A DNA stretch of 64,000 nt. It comes from Tetragenococcus halophilus subsp. halophilus DSM 20339 (GTDB taxonomy: Bacteria; Bacillota; Bacilli; Lactobacillales; Enterococcaceae). A program made the translations under genes and the position numbers. The DNA lies in assembly GCF_003841405.1 (NCBI RefSeq), contig NZ_PXYA01000001.1:744001-808000 (forward strand), in the 5' to 3' direction. Every line of letters starts with the position of its first letter. Position 1 is the first letter of the stretch. The notes under the pieces are model-generated. The model saw only the letters and a list, made by a program, of their open reading frames with translations, was not told the origin of the DNA and made no database searches. Shown piece by piece: positions 16,594 through 25,131 of the stretch.

Positions 16594-16911
16594 TCATTCC
16601 ATCAAATTAAGTGCTTGTTGTAATACATTTTCACCATTCATCATTCCATAGTCAGACATATTAATGACATCCAATGGAATTCCTTTTGGTGTTAAGCGTT
16701 TTTCAAAATCACCCTTCATAAATCGTACTTGTGGGCCTAATAATAGAACATCAACTGAATTAGATTCCAATTTTTGATCCGCTTCTGAAGATGAGCAAGC
16801 AAAAATCTCAGCGTCCAATCCTTTATCATCAGCTGCTTTTTGCATTTTTGTTACTAATAAACTAGTGCTCATACCAGCTGAGCAAACTAACATAATTGTT
16901 TTTTCTGCCAT
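16594..16911 (-). CDS. PTS lactose/cellobiose-family IIB component
   Basis: The 105-residue protein has the IIB active-site loop near its N-terminus, IMLVCSAGMSTSLLVTKM, in which Cys (VCSAGMSTS) takes phosphate from IIA as a thiophosphate. The later LLGPQVRFM motif is also typical of cellobiose IIB proteins. I place the start at the ATG at 16911, eight bases after AGGAG; the GTG at 16920 that opens the longer frame overlaps that site. It is the first PTS gene behind the sigma-54 promoter at 16951-16967. Confidence 0.94.
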   Translation of the reverse strand: MAEKTIMLVCSAGMSTSLLVTKMQKAADDKGLDAEIFACSSSEADQKLESNSVDVLLLGPQVRFMKGDFEKRLTPKGIPLDVINMSDYGMMNGENVLQQALNLME

Positions 16912-16950
16912 TTTTTCCACTCCTTAATTTTTATCTTTCAACTTTATATA

Positions 16951-16967
16951 AGCAATAAACATGCCAA
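16951..16967 (-). promoter_or_regulatory. Sigma-54 (-24/-12) promoter of the PTS genes
   Basis: The minus strand reads TTGGCATGTTTATTGCT, with the invariant GG and GC exactly ten bases apart, matching TGGCAC-N5-TTGC. It lies 40 bp upstream of the IIB ATG. The adjacent regulator has the GAYTGA sigma-54 contact loop, so promoter and activator fit each other. The match is read directly; RpoN dependence is inference from known families. Confidence 0.88.
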
Positions 16968-17021
16968 TACTAACGAACGCTATTTCCTCACAAGTCAACT
17001 TTTTGACTATATAGGTAAGCG

Positions 17022-17069
17022 TTACACACTAAAGCAAAACTTTACACACTAAATTTGTGTGTAAAGTTT
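17022..17069 (-). promoter_or_regulatory. Candidate upstream activating sequence for the LevR-like regulator
   Basis: TTACACACTAAA occurs twice in direct repeat (17022-17033 and 17042-17053), 20 bp apart, about two helical turns. A 12-bp inverted repeat (17037-17048 with 17058-17069) adds an opposite copy. The group lies 55-118 bp upstream of the -12/-24 promoter, the usual place for enhancer sites, and overlaps the last codons of the regulator gene. No T-run follows the dyad, so it is not a terminator. Confidence 0.65.
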
Positions 17070-19757
17070 AAAAGGCGTATCGATTTGGTTTTTAATAAAA
17101 GCTTCAGTTAAATACGCAATCTCATCATCTGGAATTTGAATATCATAATTTTTCTCTATTGAAATAAAAGAAGTTTTTAAAATATCAGTTTCTAGACGAT
17201 ATTTCTTTTGAAAAACAGCTAAATCAGGAAATTGTCTTTGTATCCCAGCAGTCCGTAATGCTTCTATTAAAAATGCTAAATGAATGACTAAACCTGCTTC
17301 TACACTAGGTTCTAAAATAATGTGCAATTGTGTTTGTACTTGCTGAACAAGTGACTTTAGCGTTTCTACCAAAACTGCTAAAGACCCTACGTGTGTAATT
17401 GTCCCGTCAAGTGAGTTAACAATCGTATCCGCTGCAATTTCATCTTTAACGATACTTTTTAATACTTTTAGTTTTTGATCGTCAAAAACATCATAAGCGG
17501 AAAAGAAAGGAATATTTTGGTATTCAACTTCAACAGTCCCCGCAATGGCTTTTATTTCATACTCCTCTAGCAGTCCATCAATATGTTTTTTAAAAGTTTC
17601 TTTTTCAATAAACTGCATTTGTATAATTTCCACTTTTGCTTGATCAACAATTGCCGCGATACGTTCATATAATTTGGCAGCTACACCTTCACCTGTAAAA
17701 CAAGTGACCACAATCGCTTTTTTATTATCTTTATCCCCGTGTTCATCTTGGAATTGCTCACGTACAATCGTTTCAAAAGAGCTTTGAATATTTTGATAGA
17801 TGTCTTCTAAGCTTCTTCCTGCTTCTGACATCCGTAATGCTTCAATGACAATCATTGTACTGGTCATAGAAACAGCTTTTGTGCGAATGCCAGTTTCTTC
17901 ATATAGTAAAGTGGCAAACGAATTCAACGAGCCCATATCAGTCAACAATAGCAAGCCATTAGAAAACTGCGATTTGTTATCTATCACATCATTTAATAAT
18001 TTTTGATACATTTGGTTGACCACTGTGTCTAAGGGCATATCCATCGCTACCCCACTTGTTGTACCTAATAACTCTTGGGCAGCAGATAAAATACTTGAAG
18101 CCGTAGAATTTCCATGCATCAGCACAATAACCCCCACGTTGTTTTGGGGTAACTGTTCATGTTCTCCTAATTGGATAGAAAGAAACATACTGATAAAACC
18201 GATTTCATCAAAAGGAATTTCAACTTGTAATTCTTCTTCGATAGTTGTAGATAGGTCTAACGCTAGTTGAAACTCAGACTTCAAATTTTTTCTTACGCGA
18301 TTTAAATCTGGATGAACGATTACCTCTTTTTTGTGAATACGATCCAAAGTAAGTTGTAGATGCAGCGCAAAAGCAAAGCGTGCTTTTTCATTGTAGCTAC
18401 GCTCTAGTTTCTTTTCTGCGATATCATATAACTGATTAGTCAAATTCCAAATATTAGAAGCTATCATCCCTCTTTGTGTCGAAGTTTGGGTTAATTCTTT
18501 TACATAATTGGCAAAATAAGCCTCTACATCTTTTGAAACCACCTTTTCCAAATCTGTATTATCTACACCTAGCTGATTTAAAGAAGCAAGTTTTTCTTCA
18601 ATTTCTTGATACACTTCCATATTGCTATCACTATCTTGTGCGCTGCTGACTTCTTTATCTTGAGCTTCAAAGATCAAATAATCGCCTTTTCCCTCAAGAA
18701 AATGATCAAGACGTTCTGCTCTTTCTTTTATTTTAAGCATCCCTTTTTGAACTTGTAGGGGACAGTCTTTTTTACGAATAATCAGTTCATCTTGCTCATG
18801 TGTACGATAATGCAAAAATGATTTGGCACACACTATTTTTACGTCTCGCTTAATCTGTCCGATATTGGCAGGTGCATCGTATAACATAAAAGCTACAATC
18901 GCATCTTTTTCCACTTTAATCGCTCGATTTAAACGGCTGGCCTCTTGCTTAATAAAAAGAGTGATAATTTCATAACGTTCATCTAAAGAACGTTGGGCTA
19001 AATCAGGTAAGGTAATCGACATTGGAATTCTACGATTGAAAGTACCTAAAAAAGCGTCTGAAGACTCAGTTGTTGCGCCTATAATCTGCACGGAAGCTTC
19101 ATATGCTCGGCTGCTTTCACCTAAAGGACGGTATTGCCCCTTATCGATGAAACTAAATAACATTTCTTGGCCTTCTGGCGGCAAACGATGAATTTCATCT
19201 AAAAATAAAATACCACCGTCAGCCTCGGCTAGAAGCCCTTTTGTATTCGCATCAGCACCAGTATAGGCCCCTTTTTTCACACCAAAAATGTGACCAAACA
19301 ATAGCTGTGGATTTTGCGCGTAATCCGCGCAATTAAAAGATATAAAGGGGGCATCTTGTGCTAAAGCTTTAGCTTGTACCGCAAATTGATACATACATTC
19401 AGCAAACATGGTTTTTCCGGTGCCTGTCTGACCAAAAATAATCATATGAAGTCCACTAGGTGGATACAACATCGCTGCCTTGGCTTGTTGGATACTAACT
19501 TTTAAAGAAGCGTCGGCACCAACTAATCGTTCAAAATCCATTTTTATAGATTCAACTTCTGTTAAGTTGGTTGTAAGAGGATAATAAACCACAGGTCGTC
19601 CGGTTGATTTTTGAATACTTTTATTTTTTGCCAGCTCGTTTAAATAACGACTTACATTGCTACGATCGATTTGCAAGCTATCAGCGATCTGCTTAGCTGT
19701 CAGTCCGTCAGCATGTTTTTCTACAAATTGTAAAATTTCTTGTTTTCTAGGGTTCAT
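17049..19757 (-). CDS. levR: LevR/CelR-type sigma-54-dependent PTS activator
   Basis: The 902-residue protein has, in order: an N-terminal winged HTH (residues 5-45), an AAA+ domain with Walker A GQTGTGKT (109-116), the sigma-54 loop GAYTGA (163-168) and Walker B ILFLDE (183-188), a first PRD domain (about 430-540, with His in FALHLQL), an EIIA-Man-like domain (about 560-690), a segment with the VVTCFTGEGVA motif, and a second PRD (about 790-900, LVIHLAFLIEAL). This is the LevR/ManR/CelR class, which activates a PTS operon with RpoN and is tuned by HPr- and EII-dependent phosphorylation. The neighbouring PTS genes, -24/-12 promoter and repeat sites fit. The symbol marks the class, not a proven fructose role; a cellobiose-type sugar is more likely. 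Confidence 0.93.
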   Translation of the reverse strand: MNPRKQEILQFVEKHADGLTAKQIADSLQIDRSNVSRYLNELAKNKSIQKSTGRPVVYYPLTTNLTEVESIKMDFERLVGADASLKVSIQQAKAAMLYPPSGLHMIIFGQTGTGKTMFAECMYQFAVQAKALAQDAPFISFNCADYAQNPQLLFGHIFGVKKGAYTGADANTKGLLAEADGGILFLDEIHRLPPEGQEMLFSFIDKGQYRPLGESSRAYEASVQIIGATTESSDAFLGTFNRRIPMSITLPDLAQRSLDERYEIITLFIKQEASRLNRAIKVEKDAIVAFMLYDAPANIGQIKRDVKIVCAKSFLHYRTHEQDELIIRKKDCPLQVQKGMLKIKERAERLDHFLEGKGDYLIFEAQDKEVSSAQDSDSNMEVYQEIEEKLASLNQLGVDNTDLEKVVSKDVEAYFANYVKELTQTSTQRGMIASNIWNLTNQLYDIAEKKLERSYNEKARFAFALHLQLTLDRIHKKEVIVHPDLNRVRKNLKSEFQLALDLSTTIEEELQVEIPFDEIGFISMFLSIQLGEHEQLPQNNVGVIVLMHGNSTASSILSAAQELLGTTSGVAMDMPLDTVVNQMYQKLLNDVIDNKSQFSNGLLLLTDMGSLNSFATLLYEETGIRTKAVSMTSTMIVIEALRMSEAGRSLEDIYQNIQSSFETIVREQFQDEHGDKDNKKAIVVTCFTGEGVAAKLYERIAAIVDQAKVEIIQMQFIEKETFKKHIDGLLEEYEIKAIAGTVEVEYQNIPFFSAYDVFDDQKLKVLKSIVKDEIAADTIVNSLDGTITHVGSLAVLVETLKSLVQQVQTQLHIILEPSVEAGLVIHLAFLIEALRTAGIQRQFPDLAVFQKKYRLETDILKTSFISIEKNYDIQIPDDEIAYLTEAFIKNQIDTPFKLYTQI

Positions 19758-19775
19758 ACAACTCCTCCTGTATTT

Positions 19776-21008
19776 CTAACCTTTATTAGAAGAAGTCTTT
19801 TGACTTTTTTTAGTGGTTTTTTTCTTACTTTTCTTGGACTTATTCGCTTGACTCTTAGCTGTTTTCTTTTTCTTTATAGGTTGAGCTTTAGGTTTTTCTG
19901 TTGTTAACTGCCCTTCATATAAGTAGATCTCTTGTAAGGACAGTTCTAAACTTTTAGTGATTTTTTTCAACTGTGGCAAACTATCTTCTTGTACGATAGT
20001 AATGACAGCCCCTGTTTTACCCATTCGTCCAATACGTCCTGCACGGTGCAAATAACTTTCTTTAGAACTCGGAACTTCAGCATTCACGACATAATATAAA
20101 TCGGCGATATCCAGACCTCTAGAAGCAACATCTGTACTCAATAATTCCGTTAATTGCTGTTTTCGGAATTTTTCTAGTGCATCTTTACGCGACAGCTTGG
20201 ATTTATCAGAAGCTAGACTTGCTACCGGCAATTTATGATATCGTAATTTTTCTTCGGCGCTTCCTAAATCCTGCACTTCGTTAAAAAAGATCAACCCTTG
20301 AAAATCAGTTAGATGTCCCAAACTTCTCAAAGCGTCCACTTTTCTTCTTGTAGGAAAAACTAAATAATAGTGAGCAACTTGTTGATGGCTTTTATCTTCT
20401 TTACTTACATCAATAACTGGAAATTCTTGCTGAAATAACTGCTTAATCGCAGGTAAAGCTTTAGTAGCAGTCGCAGAAAAAAAGGCATATTGGCTAGTAT
20501 TGGATATGCTTTTAATCACTGTTTGCATAAAGCCCACTGCTTCTTTTTGCAATAATTGATCTGCTTCATCCAAAATAACCGTTTGAATGTTTGCTGCTTT
20601 TAATTTTTTTTCTTTTATTAATTCAACTAAACGACCGGGTGTTCCAATTAATACTTCCGGCTTTTTTTTCAATTTTTCTATTTGTCTTTTTTTATTGGCA
20701 CCGCCAATAAGGCTTTGTACTTGTAAGTTCAAATCCAAAGCCCAAGGTCTTGCAACATCTGCGACCTGAACGCCTAATTCTTGTGAGGGAGTCACAATAA
20801 GCAGTTGATTGCCATGTTTAGGCTGCAATTTTAATAGTGTCGGCCAGAGATAAGCCAAGGTCTTGCCGGTACCGGTAGGAGCGACACCCACAAGACTTTT
20901 TCCTTGATACAAAGCAGAAAAGACTTTTTCTTGTATCAAACTTGTTTGTTCAAAGCCTTCTTTTTTTATTCTTTCTTGCCAAATTTCTGGTAGAAACTGC
21001 TCTTCCAT
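19776..21008 (-). CDS. cshB: DEAD-box RNA helicase, CshB-like
   Basis: The 410-residue protein has all DEAD-box motifs: Q-motif region near FEQTSLIQ, APTGTGKT (motif I), TPGR (Ib), DEAD (II), SAT (III) and HRAGRIGRMG (VI). A lysine-rich tail of about 40 residues (KKKKTAKSQANKSKKSKKKTTKK) follows and probably binds RNA. Helicases of this size with this tail are CshB/YqfR-like in Firmicutes and act in cold-adapted translation, ribosome assembly and mRNA turnover. It is 18 bp upstream of levR on the same strand and ten bases downstream of the oxidoreductase gene, so it may be transcribed with its upstream neighbours. The cshB name is tentative. Confidence 0.9.
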   Translation of the reverse strand: MEEQFLPEIWQERIKKEGFEQTSLIQEKVFSALYQGKSLVGVAPTGTGKTLAYLWPTLLKLQPKHGNQLLIVTPSQELGVQVADVARPWALDLNLQVQSLIGGANKKRQIEKLKKKPEVLIGTPGRLVELIKEKKLKAANIQTVILDEADQLLQKEAVGFMQTVIKSISNTSQYAFFSATATKALPAIKQLFQQEFPVIDVSKEDKSHQQVAHYYLVFPTRRKVDALRSLGHLTDFQGLIFFNEVQDLGSAEEKLRYHKLPVASLASDKSKLSRKDALEKFRKQQLTELLSTDVASRGLDIADLYYVVNAEVPSSKESYLHRAGRIGRMGKTGAVITIVQEDSLPQLKKITKSLELSLQEIYLYEGQLTTEKPKAQPIKKKKTAKSQANKSKKSKKKTTKKSQKTSSNKG

Positions 21009-21017
21009 ATTTTTCCT

Positions 21018-22025
21018 CTATTCTTGATCGGCATCGAAAACGACACCTGCTTGTTTTCTTAATTCGTATAATATTTGATTTACATTGCGCGCCAATTCTA
21101 CCCACTCTTCGTATCTTTCTCCATAAGCCTCATTATCAGGATTTTGTATAATTTCAGCAAAATCTCTTGCCTCTTCTATCATCGGATTTTCTTTAGCAGA
21201 AACTTCGATCTCAAGTGGCGCACCATCATCTGTATGCTTATATAGACGTGCTTGATTGATCGAATTTACTGCATCTAACCAAAGCGTACCATCGTCAAAA
21301 TAAATCTCGGAAGCTAAATGGGCTTCTCCGATTTTACCATGTTGCAAGCACACATCAAAGTTCTCATAACGTAAAATGATCATACCCAGACCATCGACTC
21401 CTGTTTGAATTTTTCGGGCAAAATGATGAACTTCCTTAGGCATGCCAAACCAGCCTAATGCCGCATAAACTAGATAAACGCCTAAATCCGCTAACGAACC
21501 AGCCGAAAAATGTGGTGAGAAAATATTAGGTTCTTTTCCTTCTAATACTAAGTCGTAACGAGAAGAATATTTCATATAGCTAAAATTAGCCCCGATAATG
21601 TGATTAGGCGTAGGCAAGAATTCTTTCATCTTTTTGAAACTTTCTTCGTGTATATTCCGAGCTGCTTCAAAAAAGAACACCTGATTTTCATTGGCTTGTT
21701 TAATAATTGTCGCCATTTCTTTAGGGTTTGAAAAAGCGGGTTTTTCTACAATAATATTTTTACCTGCTGCAATTGCTTGTTGCGCTTGTACAAAGTGCAA
21801 ACTATTAGGAGAAGCGATATAGATGGTGTCCATTTCTTCTAAGGCAAAAAAGTCTGTCAAGTCATCTTTGTATTCTCTAGTACCCGCATACTCTTTTCCG
21901 AATTCCTGAGCTTTTTCTAAAGTTCTAGAATAAACAGCAGTCAACTCATATTCTCCAGTTGCAAGAGCCGCTTGTACAAATTGGTGAGTAATCCAGTTGG
22001 TGCCTATAATTCCTAAATGAATCAT
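21018..22025 (-). CDS. Gfo/Idh/MocA-family NAD(P)-dependent oxidoreductase
   Basis: I start at the ATG at 22025 (MIHLGIIGTNWIT), which has AAGGA six bases upstream; the longer frame to 22064 overlaps the sfsA gene and lacks a ribosome site. The 335-residue protein has a Rossmann motif at the N-terminus (GIIGTNWITHQF) and the EKP motif (NIIVEKPAFSNPKEM) of the family near residue 95. Members oxidise or reduce sugar, inositol or trihydroxy substrates with NAD(P). The substrate cannot be read from the sequence. It lies 22 bp after sfsA and just before the helicase, suggesting one transcript. Confidence 0.9.
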   Translation of the reverse strand: MIHLGIIGTNWITHQFVQAALATGEYELTAVYSRTLEKAQEFGKEYAGTREYKDDLTDFFALEEMDTIYIASPNSLHFVQAQQAIAAGKNIIVEKPAFSNPKEMATIIKQANENQVFFFEAARNIHEESFKKMKEFLPTPNHIIGANFSYMKYSSRYDLVLEGKEPNIFSPHFSAGSLADLGVYLVYAALGWFGMPKEVHHFARKIQTGVDGLGMIILRYENFDVCLQHGKIGEAHLASEIYFDDGTLWLDAVNSINQARLYKHTDDGAPLEIEVSAKENPMIEEARDFAEIIQNPDNEAYGERYEEWVELARNVNQILYELRKQAGVVFDADQE

Positions 22026-22047
22026 CGTCATTCCTTCTTTCTTTATT

Positions 22048-22779
22048 TTATTCAAGTGGGTCACAAAAACTAGCTTCTAAATCAAATGGCACTTCTTTAG
22101 TGATTTCAAGCTGTGTAGCATTTACATGACAAGCGTAGCAAAGAAATTGTACGCCTTTTTTTACAGCTGTATCTGCAGTATCTTTTAACTCTGGTTGCAT
22201 CTTTTCATGTATGGTTGCCACATCAATATTAGCAAACTGTGCAATAAAAACAACATAACAATGCTCACCTTTTTCCTGTGCATGTATTAATTCGCGAACA
22301 TGCTTTAAGCCACGTGCAGTTGGTGCATCAGGAAATGCGCCGACACGTTTATTTTCTAGTGTCATCCCTTTTACTTCAATCAGTCCTTTTTCTTTTTTAT
22401 CTGTTTCAAAATAAAAATCAATACGGGACTGTCCATATTTTACTTCTCTTTTAACTAAGTTAATATTTCCATTTAAACCTGGTAAAACAATGGTCTGATT
22501 GAGCAAAGCACTAAATACTACTTCGTTGGGTGCACTACTATCTATATTATACCAGTGATCTTGCTTTTTTACTGCTATTAAATCATAAGCCGTCTTTCTT
22601 TTTGTACTTGGCAAAAAATTTAAAGCAACCACTGCTTCAGGCAACAATACTTCCTTGCCACGTCCTGTATTTTTTACATGCACATCAACAATTTCATTTG
22701 ATTCTTTTAAACGACAGCTCGCAACAAAACGATTTTTCCGTTCCAAAAAATAAGCGAGTTGAATATATTCATATTTCAT
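22048..22779 (-). CDS. sfsA: SfsA-family protein
   Basis: The 243-residue protein aligns by eye with the SfsA (sugar fermentation stimulation) family: FLERKNRFVASCRL near the N-terminus, GRGKEVLLPEA, then a nuclease-like core DFYFETDKKEKGLIEVKGMTLE and FPDAPTARGLKHVRELI. SfsA was named for effects on maltose metabolism in E. coli, and its fold resembles PD-(D/E)XK nucleases; DNA binding is reported for the family but its real role is unclear. The length is typical (about 230-245). It is the first gene of a probable sfsA-oxidoreductase-helicase series. Confidence 0.92.
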   Translation of the reverse strand: MKYEYIQLAYFLERKNRFVASCRLKESNEIVDVHVKNTGRGKEVLLPEAVVALNFLPSTKRKTAYDLIAVKKQDHWYNIDSSAPNEVVFSALLNQTIVLPGLNGNINLVKREVKYGQSRIDFYFETDKKEKGLIEVKGMTLENKRVGAFPDAPTARGLKHVRELIHAQEKGEHCYVVFIAQFANIDVATIHEKMQPELKDTADTAVKKGVQFLCYACHVNATQLEITKEVPFDLEASFCDPLE

Positions 22780-22868
22780 TTCATCACCTGCTAGTAAAAG
22801 TTTACCATATCTTCAAACTTTCTACGTAAAAATTTCTAAGCAAAATCATCTAATATTTAATAAAAATT

Positions 22869-22877
22869 TGTTATAAT
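22869..22877 (+). promoter_or_regulatory. Extended -10 promoter of the small membrane protein gene
   Basis: TGTTATAAT is a full extended -10 box (TG-N-TATAAT), 35 bp before the ATG at 22912. No good -35 hexamer is visible, as is common when the extended box is present. Confidence 0.6.
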
Positions 22878-22911
22878 GAATTTAGAAAGAAAAAGAAAGA
22901 AGGGGATCGAT

Positions 22912-23052
22912 ATGTTAGCAACTATTTTATCTTTACTATCTGTTGCCGGACTCAGTGGAATTTTAACTGCTTTTGCCTTTCTTAGCTATCAATTACTACA
23001 AGAAGAAGCTTTAGAAAAAGCACCCGTTAGACACAATGAACATGATTTGTGA
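22912..23052 (+). CDS. Small single-span membrane protein, 46 aa
   Basis: This short gene has an extended -10 promoter, an AAGGGG ribosome site before its ATG and its own terminator at 23051-23083, so it is very likely real. The 46-residue product starts MLATILSLLSVAGLSGIL and has one membrane span (about residues 2-27), followed by a polar tail (LQEEALEKAPVRHNEHDL). I do not recognise a family. It sits alone between sfsA (divergent) and dacA (same strand). Small membrane proteins of this type often modulate a transporter, kinase or cell-wall enzyme, but no partner can be named. Confidence 0.75.
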   Translation: MLATILSLLSVAGLSGILTAFAFLSYQLLQEEALEKAPVRHNEHDL

Positions 23053-23083
23053 GCTTAAAGTAAATACTTTAAGCTCTTTTTTT
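23051..23083 (+). terminator. Terminator of the 46-aa gene
   Basis: GAGCTTAAAG (23051-23060) pairs perfectly with CTTTAAGCTC (23067-23076) and ends in TTTTTTT. The stop codon TGA overlaps the left arm. Confidence 0.9.
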
Positions 23084-23145
23084 AATTGAATCTTCCCTTA
23101 ACTTTTGGTAGAATTCATTTTGATTAAACTAAAGGAGATTCATTC

Positions 23146-24438
23146 ATGAATAAGAAACTTTTTATTCCCTTTGTTATGGGAATTATTTTTTTACTTTTTT
23201 CATCAATTTTTACTGCCAATGTTGCGGCCGAAGATTTAGATATTCGAGCCAAAGCAGCAATTTCAGTCGATGCTGACACGGGTAAGATTTTTTATGAACA
23301 AAATAGTGACAAAGCTATGGGAATCGCTTCTACCACAAAATTGATTAGCTTATATCTGGTAGAAGATGCAATTCAAAATGGCGAGCTTTCTTGGGACGAT
23401 GAAGTAGCAATTTCAGACGATGTAGCTGAATTAAGTGAAAACCTCGAACTTTCTAATGTTCCTTTGAGCCAGGATGAGCATTATACAGTACAGGACTTAT
23501 TTGAAGCTGCTGTTATTGAGTCAGCCAATGCCGCTACGATTGCTTTAGCAGAAAAAGTAGCTGGCTCAGAAGAAAAATTTGTTGAACAAATGCGTCAACA
23601 AGTCGAAGATTGGGGTATTATTGATGCTAAAATCGTTAATAGTACAGGGCTTTCCAATGAGTTTTTAGGTGACAATATTTACCCGGGAACTAGCAAGAAA
23701 GATGAAAATGAGTTATCAGCACGAGATTTAGCCACTGTTGCTCGAAATTTATTACAAGATTTTCCGGATATTTTAGAGGTTAGTAAAATCCCTGAAAAAG
23801 AATTTGGTCAGGGAACTTCTACTCCTTTTGATATGGAAAATTTCAATAAAATGCTGCCAGGCTTACTGGCGGAAAAAGACGGCGTAGATGGATTAAAGAC
23901 GGGGACAACCGATCTAGCTGGTGCTTGTTTTGTAGGAACAATCGAAAAGGATGGACAACGAATCATTACTGTGGTTTTAAATGCAATAGATCATGATGAT
24001 ATCGAAAATGAATCTGCTCGTTTTGATGAAACCAGCAAGCTAATGGACTATACATTTGACCATTGGAAACAAGAAACATTATTGACTGATAATGATCGAA
24101 TTCCTGATTTAGCTTCAGTTGATGTTCCTCAAGGAAAGAAACAAACACTGCCAGTAGCCGTACAAGATGAGATCAAACTATGGTTGCCTAGCGATAAAAC
24201 AACTGAGGATGTTTCCTATCAAAGTTCTCTAAACAACAACGAAGTACAGGCGCCGGTAAAAGCAGGAACTGATATTGGTAATGTGCAAGCTCAGGTTGAA
24301 GATGACGATTTAGGTTATTTGAATAATGAAGAAGCTAAAAAAAGCTCCAACAGTGCTATTATCACAACTGAAGGAACAGAAAAAGCCAATATTTTTACCA
24401 CAACTTGGCGAAATATCAAAAACTTTTTTAATAATTAA
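23146..24438 (+). CDS. dacA: D-alanyl-D-alanine carboxypeptidase (DacA, low-mass PBP)
   Basis: The 430-residue precursor has a signal peptide (residues 1-28, ending NVAAE). The penicillin-binding active site shows SxxK at Ser62-TTK65, SxN at S126-A-N128 and KTG at K251TG. It removes the terminal D-Ala from peptidoglycan pentapeptides and so limits cross-linking. A PBP5-type C-terminal beta domain follows, and an amphipathic tail (TTTWRNIKNFFNN) anchors it to the outer face of the membrane. AAGGAG lies seven bases before the ATG. It is monocistronic. The protein is unusually acidic, in keeping with a salt-adapted cell surface, though that reading is inference. Confidence 0.95.
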   Translation: MNKKLFIPFVMGIIFLLFSSIFTANVAAEDLDIRAKAAISVDADTGKIFYEQNSDKAMGIASTTKLISLYLVEDAIQNGELSWDDEVAISDDVAELSENLELSNVPLSQDEHYTVQDLFEAAVIESANAATIALAEKVAGSEEKFVEQMRQQVEDWGIIDAKIVNSTGLSNEFLGDNIYPGTSKKDENELSARDLATVARNLLQDFPDILEVSKIPEKEFGQGTSTPFDMENFNKMLPGLLAEKDGVDGLKTGTTDLAGACFVGTIEKDGQRIITVVLNAIDHDDIENESARFDETSKLMDYTFDHWKQETLLTDNDRIPDLASVDVPQGKKQTLPVAVQDEIKLWLPSDKTTEDVSYQSSLNNNEVQAPVKAGTDIGNVQAQVEDDDLGYLNNEEAKKSSNSAIITTEGTEKANIFTTTWRNIKNFFNN

Positions 24439-24447
24439 TCATTGAAT

Positions 24448-24482
24448 TGAGCGGCCTATTACTAGAGGTCGTTCATTTTTTT
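24448..24482 (+). terminator. Terminator of dacA
   Basis: TGAGCGGCCT (24448-24457) and AGGTCGTTCA (24466-24475) pair with two G-U steps, followed by TTTTTTT. It starts ten bases after the dacA stop. Confidence 0.75.
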
Positions 24483-24488
24483 ATGAAT

Positions 24489-24526
24489 AAAAAAGGACAG
24501 AAGCTTTTATCAAGCGCTGCCCTTTT
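24489..24526 (-). terminator. Terminator of the GyrI-like gene
   Basis: On the minus strand AAAAGGGCAG-GCTT pairs with AAGC-TCTGTCCTTTT, then TTATT follows. It lies just below the stop codon at 24532 and faces the dacA terminator. Confidence 0.75.
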
Positions 24527-24531
24527 CATGT

Positions 24532-25014
24532 TTATAAAAATTTAACGGGAAAATACAGTTCAACTTCTCCTGCTGCAAATTCTGGTAGATAATGTTCTTG
24601 AATAGCACCTACTAGTTGGTAATCTTCGCCAGGTAAAATTTCTTCAAACATTTTTTGTGTCATAAGTTCAAGATTAGGCGCGTCAGTTTTGACAACTAGA
24701 TATTCCATTGCTGGCATTTCCCAGTATTGCCAACCTTCAGGTACTTGAATATCTGCAGGCAATTCAATACCAGCTAGATATTTACCTTGTTCTTGCCAAG
24801 GTTCGAGCCAATTTTTGCTATCTGACATTAAGCCCCATAAATCGGCTTCTTCAGCTTCCTTATCGATAAATGTATCTAATTCATCTAAATCTTGGTATAC
24901 TGCTTTCCAAAGTTCAGATACCCAATTTGTTCCGTCTTCTGCTGGTCCTTGTCCTTCCTTGCCGACCACAACAAAAGCTGGTTTTGCTGTTTGGATAACT
25001 TCTCCAAGTTCCAA
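24532..25014 (-). CDS. GyrI-like (AraC effector-binding-type) small-molecule-binding protein
   Basis: The 160-residue protein looks like a free-standing GyrI-like domain: paired beta-alpha halves, with WVSELWKAVYQDLDEL and PEGWQYWEMPAMEYLVVKTDAP at the places where the family binds hydrophobic ligands between its two halves. Stand-alone members bind or hydrolyse cationic or macrocyclic compounds. There is no DNA-binding domain. The start is TTG at 25014, because AAGGAG lies eight bases before it and the nearby ATG is out of frame. It is monocistronic. The family call rests on overall pattern, so a related uncharacterised fold is possible. Confidence 0.75.
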   Translation of the reverse strand: MELGEVIQTAKPAFVVVGKEGQGPAEDGTNWVSELWKAVYQDLDELDTFIDKEAEEADLWGLMSDSKNWLEPWQEQGKYLAGIELPADIQVPEGWQYWEMPAMEYLVVKTDAPNLELMTQKMFEEILPGEDYQLVGAIQEHYLPEFAAGEVELYFPVKFL

Positions 25015-25131
25015 ATAATCATCTCCTTCTTTTTTCTTCTCTTTATTGTAACGAATTTTTGAGAATTGAGCGAATATTAAAGGTATATCGTTAAAAAATT
25101 TGCTATACTATGGCTATAAGGAGTGAAATTT

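Noticed and set aside
16912-16920. GTG start for IIB
   Set aside because: It would place the AGGAG ribosome site directly before or inside the start; the ATG at 16911 has correct spacing.
17037-17069. Terminator of levR
   Set aside because: The stem lacks a T-run on the minus strand and the same half-site occurs as a direct repeat upstream, which fits an activator site better.
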